Assembly: GCA_905199755.1 (NCBI GenBank) | Contig: CAJKHT010000088.1 | Coordinates: 1 to 10,015, forward strand | Direction of reading: 5' to 3' | Source: an uncultured Eubacteriales bacterium | GTDB taxonomy: Bacteria > Bacillota > Clostridia > UBA1381 | DNA: 10,015 bases | Shown here: positions 1 through 5,916 of the stretch, piece after piece | Position numbering within the stretch: position 1 is the stretch's first letter | How the letters are laid out: every line of letters begins with the position of its first letter | Translations under genes and position numbers: made by a program | The notes under the pieces: model-generated | Seen by the model: the letters and a program-made list of their open reading frames with translations, nothing else | What the model was told of the DNA's origin: nothing | The model's database searches: none

Positions 1-51
1 GATAAGGATTTGAAGTATTGTACCATGATTATGAGGTTGATGCAGAAATAA
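1..51 (+). CDS. possible 3' end of a rightward reading frame (partial, unidentified)
   Basis: Frame 1 is open from the first base of the window to a TAA at 49-51 and would encode only 16 residues, ending in MRLMQK. The other two rightward frames stop within the first 15 bases. If real, it is the tail of a gene running toward the pepP operon, so the two units would converge on the 78-168 inverted repeat. Sixteen residues are too few to assign a family, and an open frame of this length is easily chance. Confidence 0.2.
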   Translation, partial: DKDLKYCTMIMRLMQK

Positions 52-77
52 ATAGGTATTAGTTATTAAATGATATT

Positions 78-168
78 AAAATAAGGGATAGAAAAATTGA
101 GACAATGTTCTAATCGTTAGATTTTAGTCTAACTTTTGGAGTTACATTGATTTTCTATCCCTTATTTT
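78..168. repeat. 18-bp perfect inverted repeat with nested internal stems; bidirectional terminator, small RNA body or MITE-like element
   Basis: The arm at 78-95 (core AATAAGGGATAG) is exactly complementary to 151-168. Inside are two further complementary pairs: CAATGT at 103-108 with ACATTG at 144-149, and GTTAGA at 116-121 with TCTAAC at 128-133, the latter closing a 6-nt loop. Together they form one long imperfect hairpin. Both strands end the outer stem in T-rich sequence: six Ts at 165-170 on the plus strand, TTATTTT on the minus strand. It lies between the leftward operon and a possible rightward gene end, so a bidirectional terminator is the simplest reading, although a roughly 55-nt interior is far longer than a normal terminator loop. 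A decayed miniature transposon is possible: TTA occurs at both flanks, but the right end has one or two extra bases. Confidence 0.55.
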
Positions 169-176
169 TTACTCTT

Positions 177-201
177 TCAAGAATGCAGGATTTGAACCCA
201 C
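177..201 (-). other. tRNA 3'-end-like remnant (T-arm plus 3' acceptor strand)
   Basis: Read on the minus strand, 201-185 is a T-arm: a 5-nt stem strand GTGGG, the loop TTCAAAT and the strand CCTGC. These pair as three G-C and two G-U pairs, and the loop fits the tRNA rule T54 T55 C56 R57 A58 N N C61. It is followed by seven bases (ATTCTTG) in the place of the 3' acceptor strand and an A in the discriminator place. No matching 5' acceptor strand, D-arm or anticodon arm is found upstream, so this is not a functional tRNA. It could be a tRNA-derived attachment-site scar, the residue of a deleted tRNA, or chance. Confidence 0.35.
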
Positions 202-227
202 TATATTCCATTTTTTCACAATGTCAA
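200..227 (-). promoter_or_regulatory. candidate leftward promoter
   Basis: On the minus strand a perfect -35 TTGACA (227-222) is followed after 16 bp by TATAGT (205-200), five of six bases of the -10 consensus. The transcript would start near 193 and run through the nested hairpin at 168-78. No reading frame of useful length follows, so the product would be a small RNA of roughly 115 nt if it ends at the hairpin. The -10 overlaps the tRNA-like remnant. Confidence 0.35.
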
Positions 228-241
228 TTTGTATATTGACA
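222..241. repeat. perfect dyad, 7-bp arms, 6-bp spacer (operator-like)
   Basis: TGTCAAT at 222-228 is the exact reverse complement of ATTGACA at 235-241. The dyad contains the -35 hexamers of both divergent promoter candidates, so part of the symmetry is simply two TTGACA boxes placed back to back. The extra matching T (228/235) and the short spacing also suit a dimeric regulator's site. It begins 18 bp beyond the pepP stop codon and has no T-run suited to a terminator. Confidence 0.5.
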
Positions 242-265
242 AAAATTTCACATTTTAATTATAAT
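236..265 (+). promoter_or_regulatory. consensus sigma-A promoter, antisense to pepP
   Basis: TTGACA at 236-241 and TATAAT at 260-265 both match the housekeeping consensus perfectly, with an 18-bp spacer. Transcription would start near 272, inside the last codons of pepP on the opposite strand, and run antisense through pepP toward aroQ. Only very short reading frames follow the predicted start (for example an 11-codon frame from 284), and every longer plus-strand frame beyond it is a shadow of the minus-strand genes. Known consensus plus position make this a strong sequence match; activity is inference. Confidence 0.5.
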
Positions 266-1308
266 TCTATCAGCATTTTGGGTGATGATGTGGTATTTAT
301 TATGCCGTCTTCGGTAATTACAACCAAATCTTCAATCCTCACTCCGCCGAAATTCTCAATATAAATTCCCGGCTCAACGGTAATGACATGCCCCGGTTTT
401 ATTATTTCGGTACACCCCGGAGAAAAGGACGGATTTTCATGTATCTCAATTCCCACACTATGTCCGAGTCCATGCCCGAAATTATCACCGTAGCCCGCAT
501 CTCTTATAATATTCCGCGCAACAGCATCAATTTCATTGCAAGCCTTTCCCGGCTGTATTGCGGCAATTGCGCTTTCCTGCGCATTGAGTACAATGCTATA
601 TATCTCACGCTGTTTTTCCGACGCTTTTCCGACCGCAACGGTACGTGTCATATCCGAGCAATATCCGTTATATACACAGCCGAAATCAAGTGTGAGAAAA
701 TCGCCGCTTTCAATCACTTTTTCGCTTGCAAGTCCGTGCGGCATTGCGGAACGTACTCCCGATGCCGCTATTGTATCAAATGACAGTCCCGACGCCCCCT
801 GCTTACGCATAAAAAATTCTATCTCAAGTGCAATTTCACGTTCCGTCCGTCCCGGCTTTATCCTGTCAAGTATATATGAAAACGCTTCATCGCCTATTTT
901 TTCCGCATCGGAAATAATCCTTATTTCCTCACTGTCCTTAATATGCCGCAGTGAGTTTATCCTTTGCTGCATTGCCTCAAGCTTTTTTCCGCGTGTTTTC
1001 GTTTTAAGACTTTTGTATTGTCTTACGGTCAGACTGTCCTCCTCAAAGCCGATAACCTCGCAGTCAATCATACTAAAAATTTCTTCCCAGCCTTTTTTTA
1101 TATCAACCGTTTCAAATTCCGGCGCCTGCTGCTTTGCCTGAATTGTGTACCGCGAATCAGTCACAAGCAGTTGCTTATCATGCGATATAAGCAGAAATGC
1201 GTCCTCCGATTTAAAACCACTGTAATAAAATATATTCGGATAGCTTGATATAAAAACCGCCTCATTATCACCGAGCTTTCCCATCAAAGCATCAATCCTT
1301 GACTGCAT
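259..1308 (-). CDS. pepP: Xaa-Pro aminopeptidase, M24 family (pepP/pepQ type)
   Basis: Cytosolic metallopeptidase that removes the N-terminal residue from Xaa-Pro peptides or splits Xaa-Pro dipeptides. Residues about 1-125 form a creatinase-type N domain (FYYSGF near 27-32) and 130-349 the pita-bread M24 domain. All five metal ligands are visible: D208 and D219 (LDFG, SDMTRT), H283 (GHGLGHSVG), E312 (VEPGIY) and E326 (RIEDLV); H190 in MPHG fits the substrate-binding histidine. The start is taken at the ATG at 1308 (MQSRIDAL), with GGAGG at 1322-1318 nine bases upstream, giving 349 residues. A further in-frame ATG at 1335 has no such site and lies deeper in aroQ. The gene overlaps the aroQ end by 17 nt, suggesting coupled translation. 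It is the last gene of the run; efp, its frequent next neighbour in Firmicutes, is absent. Aminopeptidase versus dipeptidase specificity cannot be settled here. Confidence 0.93.
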   Translation of the reverse strand: MQSRIDALMGKLGDNEAVFISSYPNIFYYSGFKSEDAFLLISHDKQLLVTDSRYTIQAKQQAPEFETVDIKKGWEEIFSMIDCEVIGFEEDSLTVRQYKSLKTKTRGKKLEAMQQRINSLRHIKDSEEIRIISDAEKIGDEAFSYILDRIKPGRTEREIALEIEFFMRKQGASGLSFDTIAASGVRSAMPHGLASEKVIESGDFLTLDFGCVYNGYCSDMTRTVAVGKASEKQREIYSIVLNAQESAIAAIQPGKACNEIDAVARNIIRDAGYGDNFGHGLGHSVGIEIHENPSFSPGCTEIIKPGHVITVEPGIYIENFGGVRIEDLVVITEDGIINTTSSPKMLIEL

Positions 1309-1729
1309 CTTCAAGCGCCTCCAATGCCAAAACATATCCTTTAAAGCCGAAACCGCATATCTGACCGATACACTCCGGTACTATTACGGACTTATTGCGA
1401 AATTCCTCACGTGAATGTACATTTGATATATGCACCTCCACAGCCGGCAGCTTTACCGCTCCCAAGGCATCGCGTATGGCATAGGAATAATGCGTAAATG
1501 CCGCCGGATTTATAACTATTCCGTCATATACACCGAGTGACGATTGTATTTCATCGCAAATCGCACCCTCATAATTACTCTGAAAAAAATCCGTCTCAAT
1601 ACCCATTTTATCCGCTGCCGTGCGTATATACTCCTCCAAATCCGCAAGGGTGCTTTTGCCGTATATGTCAGGCTCACGTACTCCGAGCATATTCATATTC
1701 ACACCGTTTATTACAAGATATTTTCTCAT
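1292..1729 (-). CDS. aroQ: type II 3-dehydroquinate dehydratase
   Basis: Catalyses the third shikimate-pathway step, dehydration of 3-dehydroquinate to 3-dehydroshikimate, as a cytosolic dodecamer. At 145 residues it has the normal length of the type II family, which is unrelated to type I AroD. Family motifs are intact: NGVNMNMLGVREPDIYG (8-24) with R18 and catalytic Y23, QSNYEGAICDEIQ (50-62), INPAAFTHYSYAIRDAL (73-89) and EVHISNVHSREEFR (98-111) with H100. The start is the ATG at 1729, six bases after GGAGG (1740-1736); an in-frame ATG at 1762 would extend into ispG and is rejected. It begins 19 nt after the ispG stop and its end overlaps pepP. The aroQ-pepP pair is known in Bacillus and relatives, and usually leads to efp. 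Confidence 0.96.
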   Translation of the reverse strand: MRKYLVINGVNMNMLGVREPDIYGKSTLADLEEYIRTAADKMGIETDFFQSNYEGAICDEIQSSLGVYDGIVINPAAFTHYSYAIRDALGAVKLPAVEVHISNVHSREEFRNKSVIVPECIGQICGFGFKGYVLALEALEDAVKD

Positions 1730-1748
1730 CTTTATCCTCCCGATATTT

Positions 1749-2795
1749 TCAAAGCTTTTCAATTTCTCTCATAAGCTCATCAACAATTTTGTCCTCGCTC
1801 ACTTTTTTTATTATCTCGCCGTGCTTAAAAATCAAGCCTTCGCCTTTTCCGCCCGCTATGCCGATGTCTGCTTCACGAGCCTCTCCCGGCCCGTTTACGG
1901 CACAGCCCATAACCGCAACCTTGATATTCTTATTCACATGCGCTATACGTTTTTCAACTTCCTCCGCAATTTTTATAAGATTAATCTGTGTGCGTCCGCA
2001 GGTTGGACAGGATACCAGCTCCGCACCGTTGCTGCGAAGCCCCATAACGCGCTGTATATCATATGCCGCATACACTTCTTCTACGGGATCGGCTGTGAGC
2101 GAAATGCGCATTGTGTCACCTATTCCCTCCGCTATCAGCGCTCCCAGTCCTGCCGCGGATTTAATTGTACCGCTCCGCAATGTACCTGCCTCCGTAACAC
2201 CTATATGCAGCGGTATATCGGATATTTCGCTGAATTTTCTGTAGGCCTCTATCATAACGGGAACATTCGACATCTTAATCGATACCACAGTATTACGGAA
2301 GTTCAAATCCTCAAGTATTCTGACGTGTACCATTGCGCTCTCAACAAGTGCATCTGCCGTAGGCGCACCGTATTTTTTTAGCAGCTCTTTTTCAAGAGAA
2401 CCGCCGTTTACTCCTATTCTTATGGGAATATCCCTCTCCTTTGCCATGTCTACTACCTGTCTGACACGGTCAATACCGCCGATATTTCCCGGATTTATTC
2501 TGACCTTATCCGCTCCGTTTTTCATACATTCCAAAGCAAGACGGTAATCAAAATGTATATCAACAACAAGCGGAATATGAATCGCACGCCGTATATCGTA
2601 AACCGCATGCGCCGCCTCCATATCGGGAACGGCAACACGTATTATCTCACAGCCTGCCTCCTCTAGCTTTAATATCTGATTTATTGTCCCGGCGGCATTT
2701 CTTGTATCGGTATTGCACATTGACTGAATGGCAACAGGATAGCTTCCGCCTATTTTCACACCGCCTATATTAACAACTCTTTTTTCTTTCCGCAT
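1749..2795 (-). CDS. ispG: 4-hydroxy-3-methylbut-2-en-1-yl diphosphate synthase (flavodoxin/ferredoxin)
   Basis: Penultimate MEP-pathway enzyme: reductive ring opening of MEcPP to HMBPP, using a [4Fe-4S] cluster and outside electrons. The TIM-barrel half covers about 1-245 (VAIQSMCNTDT at 21-31, DIHFDYRLAL at 79-88, KVRINPGNIG at 97-106). The C-terminal cluster domain carries SCPTCGRTQIN (C263, C266) and MGCAVNGPGEA (C298, E305), the usual three Cys plus one Glu. At 348 residues it is the short two-domain bacterial form without the plant-type insert. Its ribosome binding site AAAGGGG (2810-2804) lies in the last lysine and glycine codons of rseP, and only 5 nt separate the two genes, so translation is probably coupled. 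Together with dxr two genes upstream, this gives two MEP enzymes in one transcript. Confidence 0.97.
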   Translation of the reverse strand: MRKEKRVVNIGGVKIGGSYPVAIQSMCNTDTRNAAGTINQILKLEEAGCEIIRVAVPDMEAAHAVYDIRRAIHIPLVVDIHFDYRLALECMKNGADKVRINPGNIGGIDRVRQVVDMAKERDIPIRIGVNGGSLEKELLKKYGAPTADALVESAMVHVRILEDLNFRNTVVSIKMSNVPVMIEAYRKFSEISDIPLHIGVTEAGTLRSGTIKSAAGLGALIAEGIGDTMRISLTADPVEEVYAAYDIQRVMGLRSNGAELVSCPTCGRTQINLIKIAEEVEKRIAHVNKNIKVAVMGCAVNGPGEAREADIGIAGGKGEGLIFKHGEIIKKVSEDKIVDELMREIEKL

Positions 2796-2800
2796 TATGC

Positions 2801-3952
2801 TTACCCCTTTATCAGACGTACAATATCATTAAACGACACAAATACAACAAGCGCCAGAAGCAGCAGCATACCGACAGCATGAACCATGCCTTCCTTTTCG
2901 GGAGGTATCTGCTTTCTCCGTATCAGTTCTATTATCATGAAAAACAATCTTCCGCCGTCAAGCGCGGGTATAGGCAGCAAATTGAACACGCCGAGGTTGA
3001 TTGTCAGCAGTGCAATAAGATTAAGCACCCTTAACAGCGCACCGCTTCCGGATGTCACCGCGGAATTAACCTCGCTCACAATTCCCACAGGACCGGACAT
3101 TTGCTCAACACCCACCTTGCCCGTAATCATGCCCCACAGGGACTGGTAAACAAGCTTTACGGCAAAACAGGTTGTATGCCATGTCTCACCCCACACATTT
3201 TTGAAGCTGACATTTTCCCTCTGCGGTGTAAAGCCTATTATATATCTTGTAACAGTGGTGGTTTTTCCGATTTTTTCATCGTTCTTTTTTATATCGTCCG
3301 AATACTCGTAAAACTCACTCGTCTCATGACCGTTAATTGAGCTTGTTTCCGTAATTCCGTCCTCGGTATAGCTTTGCGTTATAATCTGCTCTGTCGGCTT
3401 TATATTAAAGCTTATTTTCTCTTTTCCGCGCTTAACCGTAATCTCAGCCTGTTCGTCCTTTTTGAAATTCTGCGTATAAAGCGCAATATCATTATAAAAG
3501 CTCACACGATGACCGTTAATTCTGATTATTCTGTCGCCCGGCTCAATGCCTGCCTGTTCGATATAACTGTTTTCCACAACGCTGTCAACCGTATTGGTAA
3601 CAATCGGCGAGGACATCGGCACAACCGCCAGAAACAGAATAAAGCCGAGTATTATATTAAAAACTCCGCCTGCCATTACAACCAGTATACGCTTCCATAC
3701 CGCCTGATTGTTAAACGCCCGAGGATCATCGCTTTGGGAATCCTCGCCCTCAAACTTGCAGTATCCGCCGAGCGGTATGCACCTTACCGAATATTGTATT
3801 TCCGTATTTTTACTCTTGAACACCGCAGGGCCGAAACCGATTGCATATTCAAGAATTTTAAAATTCAAAAGTCTTGCGACTATATAATGACCGAATTCAT
3901 GCAATGAAACCATTACAAGAAACATCACGATTGTTACAATTGCTGTTATCAA
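2801..3952 (-). CDS. rseP: RseP/RasP-type site-2 intramembrane zinc metalloprotease
   Basis: Integral membrane M50 protease that cuts transmembrane segments, in Firmicutes for example anti-sigma factors and leftover signal peptides. TM1 holds the zinc motif HEFGH (H18, E19, H22); LGGYCKFEGED (61-71) follows; TM2 is about 86-112; a single PDZ domain lies at about 115-240 (IEQAGIEPGDRIIRING); the second active-site motif NLLPIPALDGGRL (324-336) gives the third ligand D332; the last TM is about 357-376. The start codon is TTG at 3952-3950, six bases after GGGGAG (3964-3959); the next ATG (residue 10) lacks a site and would cut into TM1. Residues about 190-232 form a polar, charged stretch (SYTEDGITETSS, SDDIKKNDEK) that interrupts the PDZ region. 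It is 14 nt from dxr. Confidence 0.93.
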   Translation of the reverse strand: MITAIVTIVMFLVMVSLHEFGHYIVARLLNFKILEYAIGFGPAVFKSKNTEIQYSVRCIPLGGYCKFEGEDSQSDDPRAFNNQAVWKRILVVMAGGVFNIILGFILFLAVVPMSSPIVTNTVDSVVENSYIEQAGIEPGDRIIRINGHRVSFYNDIALYTQNFKKDEQAEITVKRGKEKISFNIKPTEQIITQSYTEDGITETSSINGHETSEFYEYSDDIKKNDEKIGKTTTVTRYIIGFTPQRENVSFKNVWGETWHTTCFAVKLVYQSLWGMITGKVGVEQMSGPVGIVSEVNSAVTSGSGALLRVLNLIALLTINLGVFNLLPIPALDGGRLFFMIIELIRRKQIPPEKEGMVHAVGMLLLLALVVFVSFNDIVRLIKG

Positions 3953-3964
3953 TAATAACTCCCC
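3950..3964 (-). promoter_or_regulatory. ribosome binding site plus TTG start of rseP
   Basis: The minus strand reads AAGGGGAG, a 6-nt spacer, then TTG (3952-3950). No ATG or GTG lies at a suitable distance in this frame, and the first hydrophobic segment with HEFGH begins immediately afterwards, so the TTG is supported both by the site and by the family's N terminus. The weaker start codon may lower synthesis of this membrane protease relative to dxr and ispG. Confidence 0.75.
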
Positions 3965-3966
3965 TT

Positions 3967-5112
3967 TTATTTATCATATACCAGTCTGCGCGCCTCGGCA
4001 TCCGTATCAAAGATTTCCTCAAGCGTCGGATTATCAATGAAATGCGCCTTTTCCATTGCATATTCTATTCTTTCGCTTATTTCAAGATACGAAATTTTTT
4101 CTTTCATGAAAAGCTCAACCGCCGCCTCGTCTGCGCCGTTAAATACCGCCGGAAGATTTCCGCCCTTTCTGCCTGCCTCCTTTGCCAGACGCAATGCATA
4201 AAAGGTTTCCGTATCGGGTTCTTCAAATGTCAGTGAACCGTATTTAAGCAAGTCAAGCTCATTATTTTTCATAGGCTTTCTTTCGGGATATGTCAGCGCA
4301 TATTGTATAGGCAGTTTCATATCGGGAGCGCCCAGCTGTGCTATAACCGCATTGTCGGTAAATTCGACCGCGCTGTGCAGAACGCTTTGTCTGTGTACAA
4401 GCACCTTGATATTATCCACCGAAACATTAAAAAGCCATTTCGCCTCGATTACTTCCAACCCCTTATTTACAAGAGTTGAGGAATCAATAGTCACCTTTGC
4501 TCCCATTTTCCAGTTCGGGTTTACCATCGCTTCTTTCGGAGTGACATTTTTAAGGTCTTCCCTTTTCTTTCCGAAAAACATTCCGCCTGAGGCAGTGAGA
4601 ATGATATTTTTTATTTCTTTCTCACTGTGCATTCCCTGCATTGACTGAAAAATTGCACTGTGTTCACTGTCTACCGGCAATATTTTCACACCGTATTCAC
4701 GCGCCAGCGGCATCACGATATGTCCGCCCGTCACAAGTGTTTCCTTATTCGCAAGAGCAATATTCTTGCCTGCCTTTATTGCCGCTATTGTCGGCATGAG
4801 TCCGCTTATTCCGACAACACCCGTAACAACCGTTTCCGCATTCGCGGCGGTTGCCGCTTCAATAAGTCCTTCGTTGCCGCCCACAATTTTAGTTTTTGTG
4901 TCAGCTGCTTTTATTTTCAGTTCTTTTGCTTTTTCCTCATCCGCAACGCACACAATATCCGGCTCAAATTCACGCAGCTGTGCTTCAAGCATTTCAATGT
5001 TTGAATATGCACTGAGCGCCGCGACCGGGATTTTATATTCACGTGCCACATCAAGCGTCTGCGTGCCGATAGAACCCGTAGAGCCAAGCACGGATATTCC
5101 TTTAAAATTCAT
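3967..5112 (-). CDS. dxr: 1-deoxy-D-xylulose 5-phosphate reductoisomerase
   Basis: First committed MEP-pathway enzyme: NADPH-dependent rearrangement and reduction of DXP to MEP; the fosmidomycin target. The N-terminal Rossmann motif is GSTGSIG (10-16). LANKETLVTGG (120-130) and LPVDSEHSAIFQ (145-156) carry the metal ligands D148 and E150, with E220 in TLVNKGLEVIEA as the third. LTASGGMF (172-179) and VLVHRQSVLHSAVEF (237-251) complete the substrate site, followed by the C-terminal helical domain. At 381 residues it is full length. AAGGA at 5125-5121, eight bases before the ATG, supports the start. It sits 17 nt after cdsA and 14 nt before rseP, the standard Firmicute order. Confidence 0.97.
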   Translation of the reverse strand: MNFKGISVLGSTGSIGTQTLDVAREYKIPVAALSAYSNIEMLEAQLREFEPDIVCVADEEKAKELKIKAADTKTKIVGGNEGLIEAATAANAETVVTGVVGISGLMPTIAAIKAGKNIALANKETLVTGGHIVMPLAREYGVKILPVDSEHSAIFQSMQGMHSEKEIKNIILTASGGMFFGKKREDLKNVTPKEAMVNPNWKMGAKVTIDSSTLVNKGLEVIEAKWLFNVSVDNIKVLVHRQSVLHSAVEFTDNAVIAQLGAPDMKLPIQYALTYPERKPMKNNELDLLKYGSLTFEEPDTETFYALRLAKEAGRKGGNLPAVFNGADEAAVELFMKEKISYLEISERIEYAMEKAHFIDNPTLEEIFDTDAEARRLVYDK

Positions 5113-5129
5113 AGCTATGTTCCTTCTTC

Positions 5130-5915
5130 TTATTTAACCACCGAAATGAAGTAATATACAAACGGTGCAATAAATATTACACTGTCAAATCTGTCCATAA
5201 AACCGCCGTGTCCCGGGAAAATACTGCCGTAGTCCTTTACACCGCAGTCACGCTTAAGCGCCGATGCCGCCAAATCGCCGAATTGCGTCAATACGGATGC
5301 AATCGCACCCGAAAATGCCGCTATACCGTACCCGAGCCAATCCGGTCTTTTTCCCATACAGCTTATGATAAACACATACAGCATGCATGATAATGCGCAT
5401 ATAATTATACCGCCTGCTGAGCCTTCCACCGTTTTTTTTGGGCTTACACGGGGTATAAGCTTATGTTTTCCGAAAAATGTGCCTGAAAAATATGCACCCG
5501 TATCAGATGTCCATGCACAGATAAATATTATAAGCATCTCGTAGACACTGTAATCATATCTCGTTTTTATGATAAAGCTCATAAAAGTTGTTACATAAAC
5601 AGTAAGGAGCGCCGGCGAAAGAATATCCTTATAGTTGACCTTTCCGTGCAGCACAATCATAAGCACCATAAACGCAGCCACGGCAAGAGACAATGCTTCA
5701 AGATAAAATCCCCTGCACGAGCCTATGAATATCAGCATGCCTGACAAATATCCGACAGTTTTAACATTCACGGGGCATTTCACCGCTCCGAAGCACTCGT
5801 AAAGCATCACAAGCGAAATCAGCAGCACCACCGCGAGGAAAAACACGGGCGGAAGTGCAAGCGCACCGAAGAAAACCGCCAGTGCCGCAAATGAAGTTAT
5901 AGTTCTTGTAAGCAT
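5130..5915 (-). CDS. cdsA: phosphatidate cytidylyltransferase (CDP-diglyceride synthase)
   Basis: Integral membrane enzyme that makes CDP-diacylglycerol from phosphatidate and CTP, the branch point of phospholipid synthesis. The complete CTP-transferase 1 signature is at 219-242 (S-ALKR, KDYGS, FPGHGGFMDR), with SDTGAYFSG (137-145) and PRVSPKKTVEGSAGG (155-169) before it. Hydropathy read by eye suggests about seven or eight membrane helices over 261 residues, normal for the family. The start is the ATG at 5915, one base after the uppS stop, with GGAGGT (5928-5923) seven bases upstream. The in-frame ATG at 5966 inside uppS would add 17 polar residues before TM1 and has no comparable site. The binding site lies in the last uppS codons, so coupling is expected. 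Confidence 0.95.
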   Translation of the reverse strand: MLTRTITSFAALAVFFGALALPPVFFLAVVLLISLVMLYECFGAVKCPVNVKTVGYLSGMLIFIGSCRGFYLEALSLAVAAFMVLMIVLHGKVNYKDILSPALLTVYVTTFMSFIIKTRYDYSVYEMLIIFICAWTSDTGAYFSGTFFGKHKLIPRVSPKKTVEGSAGGIIICALSCMLYVFIISCMGKRPDWLGYGIAAFSGAIASVLTQFGDLAASALKRDCGVKDYGSIFPGHGGFMDRFDSVIFIAPFVYYFISVVK

Positions 5916-5916
5916 A

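Noticed and set aside
223..240. The dyad after pepP as the operon's intrinsic terminator
   Set aside because: The stem is AT-rich and short, and in the minus direction it is followed by A-rich rather than T-rich sequence.
171..258. A complete tRNA gene on the minus strand ending near 177
   Set aside because: Only the T-arm and 3' acceptor strand are present; no complementary 5' acceptor strand, D-arm or anticodon arm can be found at the right distance.
284..316. 11-codon leader-peptide-like frame after the antisense promoter
   Set aside because: It is very short, within the expected chance range, and no attenuator structure follows it.
536..1141. 201-codon plus-strand frame opposite pepP, downstream of the antisense promoter candidate
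   Set aside because: It starts far from the promoter, has no supporting ribosome binding site that I can see, and its protein resembles a shadow of the pepP coding strand.
1537..2381. Long plus-strand open frames (235 and 253 codons) opposite ispG and aroQ
   Set aside because: They lie antisense to clearly conserved genes, are rich in Ser/Cys/Pro/Arg as frame shadows are, and lack binding sites and recognisable domains.
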